Part shown: in pieces, positions 7,372 to 8,973 of the stretch
Position numbering within the stretch: position 1 is the stretch's first letter
How the letters are laid out: every line of letters begins with the position of its first letter
From: Erysipelotrichaceae bacterium
Lineage (GTDB): Bacteria; Bacillota_I; Bacilli_A; Erysipelotrichales; Erysipelotrichaceae
Length of the DNA stretch: 8,973 nt
Direction: 5' to 3'
NCBI GenBank assembly: GCA_017614055.1
Contig: JAGACP010000086.1
Span: 1 to 8,973, forward strand
Made by a program: the position numbers and the translations under genes
Notes under the pieces: model-generated
Databases searched by the model: none
Seen by the model: only the letters and a program-made list of their open reading frames with translations
Told to the model about the DNA's origin: nothing

Positions 7372-8029
7372 TTTCGACGGGACTGTAAGCAACAGACAGG
7401 AGAATGTCTACAGAGTCTTCGCCGATTATCTGCGGCCTTTTTTCTCTGACTTTTCCGATATCGAATATGAAGCCGTCCTGCAGGATCTGATGATCTATGA
7501 CTGCAACGGCACGCTGGACGTGGAAGTAAGAGTCATACCTTTCATCAGGAAGTACGGAAAGTATCTTCCGGATGATTTCACCGAGAAGTTCAAGCCTTAC
7601 TACTACGACAACATGTATGCCTATACCGTCCTGAAGGACGAGACGATTGAGGTGCTTGAGAAACTCAGGAAGGATCATAAGCTCGGACTGCTGTCAAACG
7701 GACATTCCGGTTCCCAGCATGCCAAGATTGACGCCATGGATATCGAAAAGTATTTCGATAAAGTCCTGGTCAGCGGCGATCTGGGGGTGCATAAGCCTGA
7801 TCCGAAGATCTTCGAGATGATGGCTGAAGCTCTGGGAGTCAGATGCGATGAATGTCTGATGGTGGGGGATATCTTCTCCATCGATATTCTCGGTGCCGAA
7901 AGGGCGGGGATGAAAAGCGCGTGGTTCATCACGGATTTCGAGAAGCCGAGCTTCTTCTACCACGGCTACAGGATCAATGATCTCAGACAGATCTTTGACA
8001 TCCTGGACAAAGAAAACGGCAAGTCCTGA
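7349..8029 (+). CDS. HAD-superfamily hydrolase, phosphoglycolate phosphatase/YjjG-like
   Basis: This is a cytoplasmic HAD phosphatase with a helical cap inserted after motif I (subfamily I). In its 226 residues motif I is DFDGT (8-12) with nucleophile Asp8 and acid/base Asp10. Motif II is LLSNG (114-118) with Ser116. The conserved lysine is Lys149 in HKPDPKIF. The acidic motif is GDIFSIDI (173-180) with Asp174 and Asp179 for Mg2+. AERAGMKSAWF follows, as is typical of this group. All catalytic residues are present, so an active phosphatase is expected. The substrate cannot be read from sequence; phosphoglycolate, nucleotides or sugar phosphates are all possible. It overlaps the DUF951 gene by 23 nt, with AAAAGG (7334-7339) 9 nt before the ATG. 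It is the last gene of the seven-gene run. Confidence 0.93.
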   Translation: MIKAVIFDFDGTVSNRQENVYRVFADYLRPFFSDFSDIEYEAVLQDLMIYDCNGTLDVEVRVIPFIRKYGKYLPDDFTEKFKPYYYDNMYAYTVLKDETIEVLEKLRKDHKLGLLSNGHSGSQHAKIDAMDIEKYFDKVLVSGDLGVHKPDPKIFEMMAEALGVRCDECLMVGDIFSIDILGAERAGMKSAWFITDFEKPSFFYHGYRINDLRQIFDILDKENGKS

Positions 8030-8037
8030 CTTGCCGT
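8016..8037 (+). terminator. Hairpin over the HAD gene stop codon
   Basis: ACGGCAAG (8016-8023) pairs perfectly with CTTGCCGT (8030-8037). The loop contains the TGA stop. On the plus strand the tail is GTATTATGG, too poor in T for a textbook terminator. On the minus strand the tail is TTTCTTTG, so it could act as a backup stop for transcripts coming from gpmA. Confidence 0.45.
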
Positions 8038-8052
8038 GTATTATGGAATAAT

Positions 8053-8083
8053 AAAAAGGGCAGTTGAGCTGCCCTTTGTTTTG
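8053..8083. terminator. Bidirectional intrinsic terminator between the HAD gene and gpmA
   Basis: AAAGGGCAG (8055-8063) pairs with CTGCCCTTT (8069-8077) around a five-base loop. The plus strand continues with GTTTTG. The minus strand continues from the stem into TTATTATT. It lies between two convergent genes and directly after the gpmA stop, so it can end both transcripts. Confidence 0.85.
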
Positions 8084-8839
8084 TTATGCTTTCTTGGCGT
8101 TGGCCTGGTTGGCTACGGCGTTGATCTTGGCTTCGAGTTCAGCCTGGTCGCCGAGGTAGTAATGGTTGACAGGTCTGAATTCATCGTCAAGTTCGTATAC
8201 AAGTGGAACACCGGTAGGTATGTTCAGACCGACGATGTCTTCATCGGAGATGTTGTCGAGATACTTGACGAGAGATCTCAGGGAGTTGCCGTGGGCAACG
8301 ACGATGACCTGCTTGCCTTCGGCCATGGTCTTCTTGATGACATCCTCGTAGTACGGTACGACTCTGGCGACGCAGTCCTTCAGACATTCGGTCAGCGGAA
8401 GGTCCTTCTTGTCGACGTTCTTGTATGCTTCCTGGTTGGCAGGATTCCTCTTGTCGTCCTCTTCCAGTGCAGGAGGCTGTACGTCGTATGATCTTCTCCA
8501 GAGAGTGACCTGTTCCTGGCCGTACTTCTCGGCGGTCTCGGCCTTGTTCAGACCCTGCAGTGCGCCGTAGTGTCTCTCGTTGAGGCGCCAGTGTTTGATG
8601 ACTTCGATCCATTCCTCATCCATCTGTTCGAGGATGTAGTTTGCGGTATGGATGGCTCTCTTGAGATATGAGGTGAAACATACGTCAAACTTGAAACCTG
8701 CTTCCTTGAGCAGCTGTCCGCCTTTCTTGGCTTCTTCCACGCCTGTCTCGGACAGGTCGACATCGGTCCAGCCGGTGAACAGGTTGAGCTTGTTCCAGTC
8801 GCTTTCGCCGTGTCTTACCAATACTAACTTATAGCCCAT
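8084..8839 (-). CDS. gpmA: 2,3-bisphosphoglycerate-dependent phosphoglycerate mutase
   Basis: The enzyme interconverts 3- and 2-phosphoglycerate in glycolysis through a phosphohistidine. The 251 residues match the dPGM family (about 230-250). [10 protein letters not shown] (7-16) holds Arg9 and the phosphorylated His10. Arg61 lies in [10 protein letters not shown], Glu88 in [11 protein letters not shown], and RRSYDVQPP (115-123) is the family's substrate loop. VVAHGNSLR (180-188) holds the second His183. An Ala-rich tail of about 20 residues follows the last conserved part. AAGGAGG (complement of 8845-8851) lies 5 nt before the start. It runs convergent to the pot operon and ends against the shared terminator. 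No good promoter is visible just upstream; the TATATA there would place the RNA start at the ribosome site. It is perhaps cotranscribed with the preceding minus-strand gene. Confidence 0.96.
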   Translation of the reverse strand: MGYKLVLVRHGESDWNKLNLFTGWTDVDLSETGVEEAKKGGQLLKEAGFKFDVCFTSYLKRAIHTANYILEQMDEEWIEVIKHWRLNERHYGALQGLNKAETAEKYGQEQVTLWRRSYDVQPPALEEDDKRNPANQEAYKNVDKKDLPLTECLKDCVARVVPYYEDVIKKTMAEGKQVIVVAHGNSLRSLVKYLDNISDEDIVGLNIPTGVPLVYELDDEFRPVNHYYLGDQAELEAKINAVANQANAKKA

Positions 8840-8856
8840 ATTTTCCTCCTTGATTG

Positions 8857-8973
8857 CTATATATGAATCTTGATCGATGACAGTTCTTTCGCGTGTCTTG
8901 CGACAGATCTGGTGAACGATTTCGAGATCGATCTGTCTGATCTGCGGTATCTCAGCGTCTCCTTGATGACGAC
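8857..8973 (-). CDS. Possible C-terminal end of an unrecognised minus-strand gene
   Basis: From the window edge the minus strand stays open for 38 codons and ends in TAG at 8859-8857, 17 nt before the gpmA ATG. That spacing is typical of an operon neighbour. The tail is rich in Arg, Ser and Lys ([13 protein letters not shown], then RHAKELSS). I do not recognise a family. The plus-strand frame over the same bases is also open, and a second minus-strand frame runs straight into gpmA, so the assignment is tentative. Confidence 0.4.
   Translation of the reverse strand, partial: VVIKETLRYRRSDRSISKSFTRSVARHAKELSSIKIHI

Noticed and set aside
8043..8056. ATGGAATAATAA as a third copy of the nagB/pot promoter element
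   Set aside because: The match is partial, lacks TATAAT, and it sits between convergent gene ends beside a terminator.
8036..8491. 151-codon plus-strand frame over the terminator and gpmA
   Set aside because: It crosses the bidirectional terminator and lies opposite a complete gpmA with intact catalytic residues; it has no ribosome site.

Overview
The window is about 9 kb of ordinary-looking Bacillota chromosome. The surface protein has SpaA/VaFE-type modules. The spermidine/putrescine transporter binding protein is a lipoprotein. Shine-Dalgarno sites are strong AAGGAGG types, and several genes have short A/T-rich leaders. The overall style suggests an Erysipelotrichia-like or other low-diversity Firmicute of intermediate GC, but this assignment is inferred from gene style, not from a marker gene. 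I see no phage, insertion sequence, CRISPR array, rRNA, tRNA or defence system.

Layout: positions 3-1253 hold the 3' part of a secreted surface protein. It ends in an IPITG sortase-like motif with no membrane anchor after it. nagB (1302-2027) and trxA (2090-2395) follow on the same strand, each with its own short A/T-rich promoter-like leader. A clean intrinsic terminator (2416-2447) closes trxA. Seven genes then run from 2521 to 8029 with every junction overlapping: potA, potB, potC, potD, dtd, a DUF951 gene and a HAD phosphatase gene. The run ends in two tandem hairpins. Converging on it from the other strand is gpmA (8839-8084), which sits 17 nt behind what looks like the tail of another minus-strand gene (8973-8857).

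How the genes work together: PotABCD form one ABC importer for spermidine/putrescine-type polyamines. PotD is the lipid-anchored receptor, PotB and PotC are the channel subunits, and PotA is the ATPase. Dtd (D-aminoacyl-tRNA proofreading), the DUF951 protein and the HAD phosphatase appear to be housekeeping genes carried on the same transcript. NagB, TrxA and GpmA belong to amino-sugar catabolism, thiol redox and glycolysis.

The most unusual item is PotA. It is 525 residues long instead of about 350-370. The extra ~175 residues interrupt the C-terminal TOBE region and look like two tandem Ig-like beta modules of the kind normally found in Gram-positive surface proteins. Secondary curiosities are the anchor-less surface protein, a PotD pocket in which several expected Trp residues are replaced, a Ser-to-Pro change in the Dtd SQxT motif, and a 17-nt promoter element shared exactly by nagB and the pot operon.
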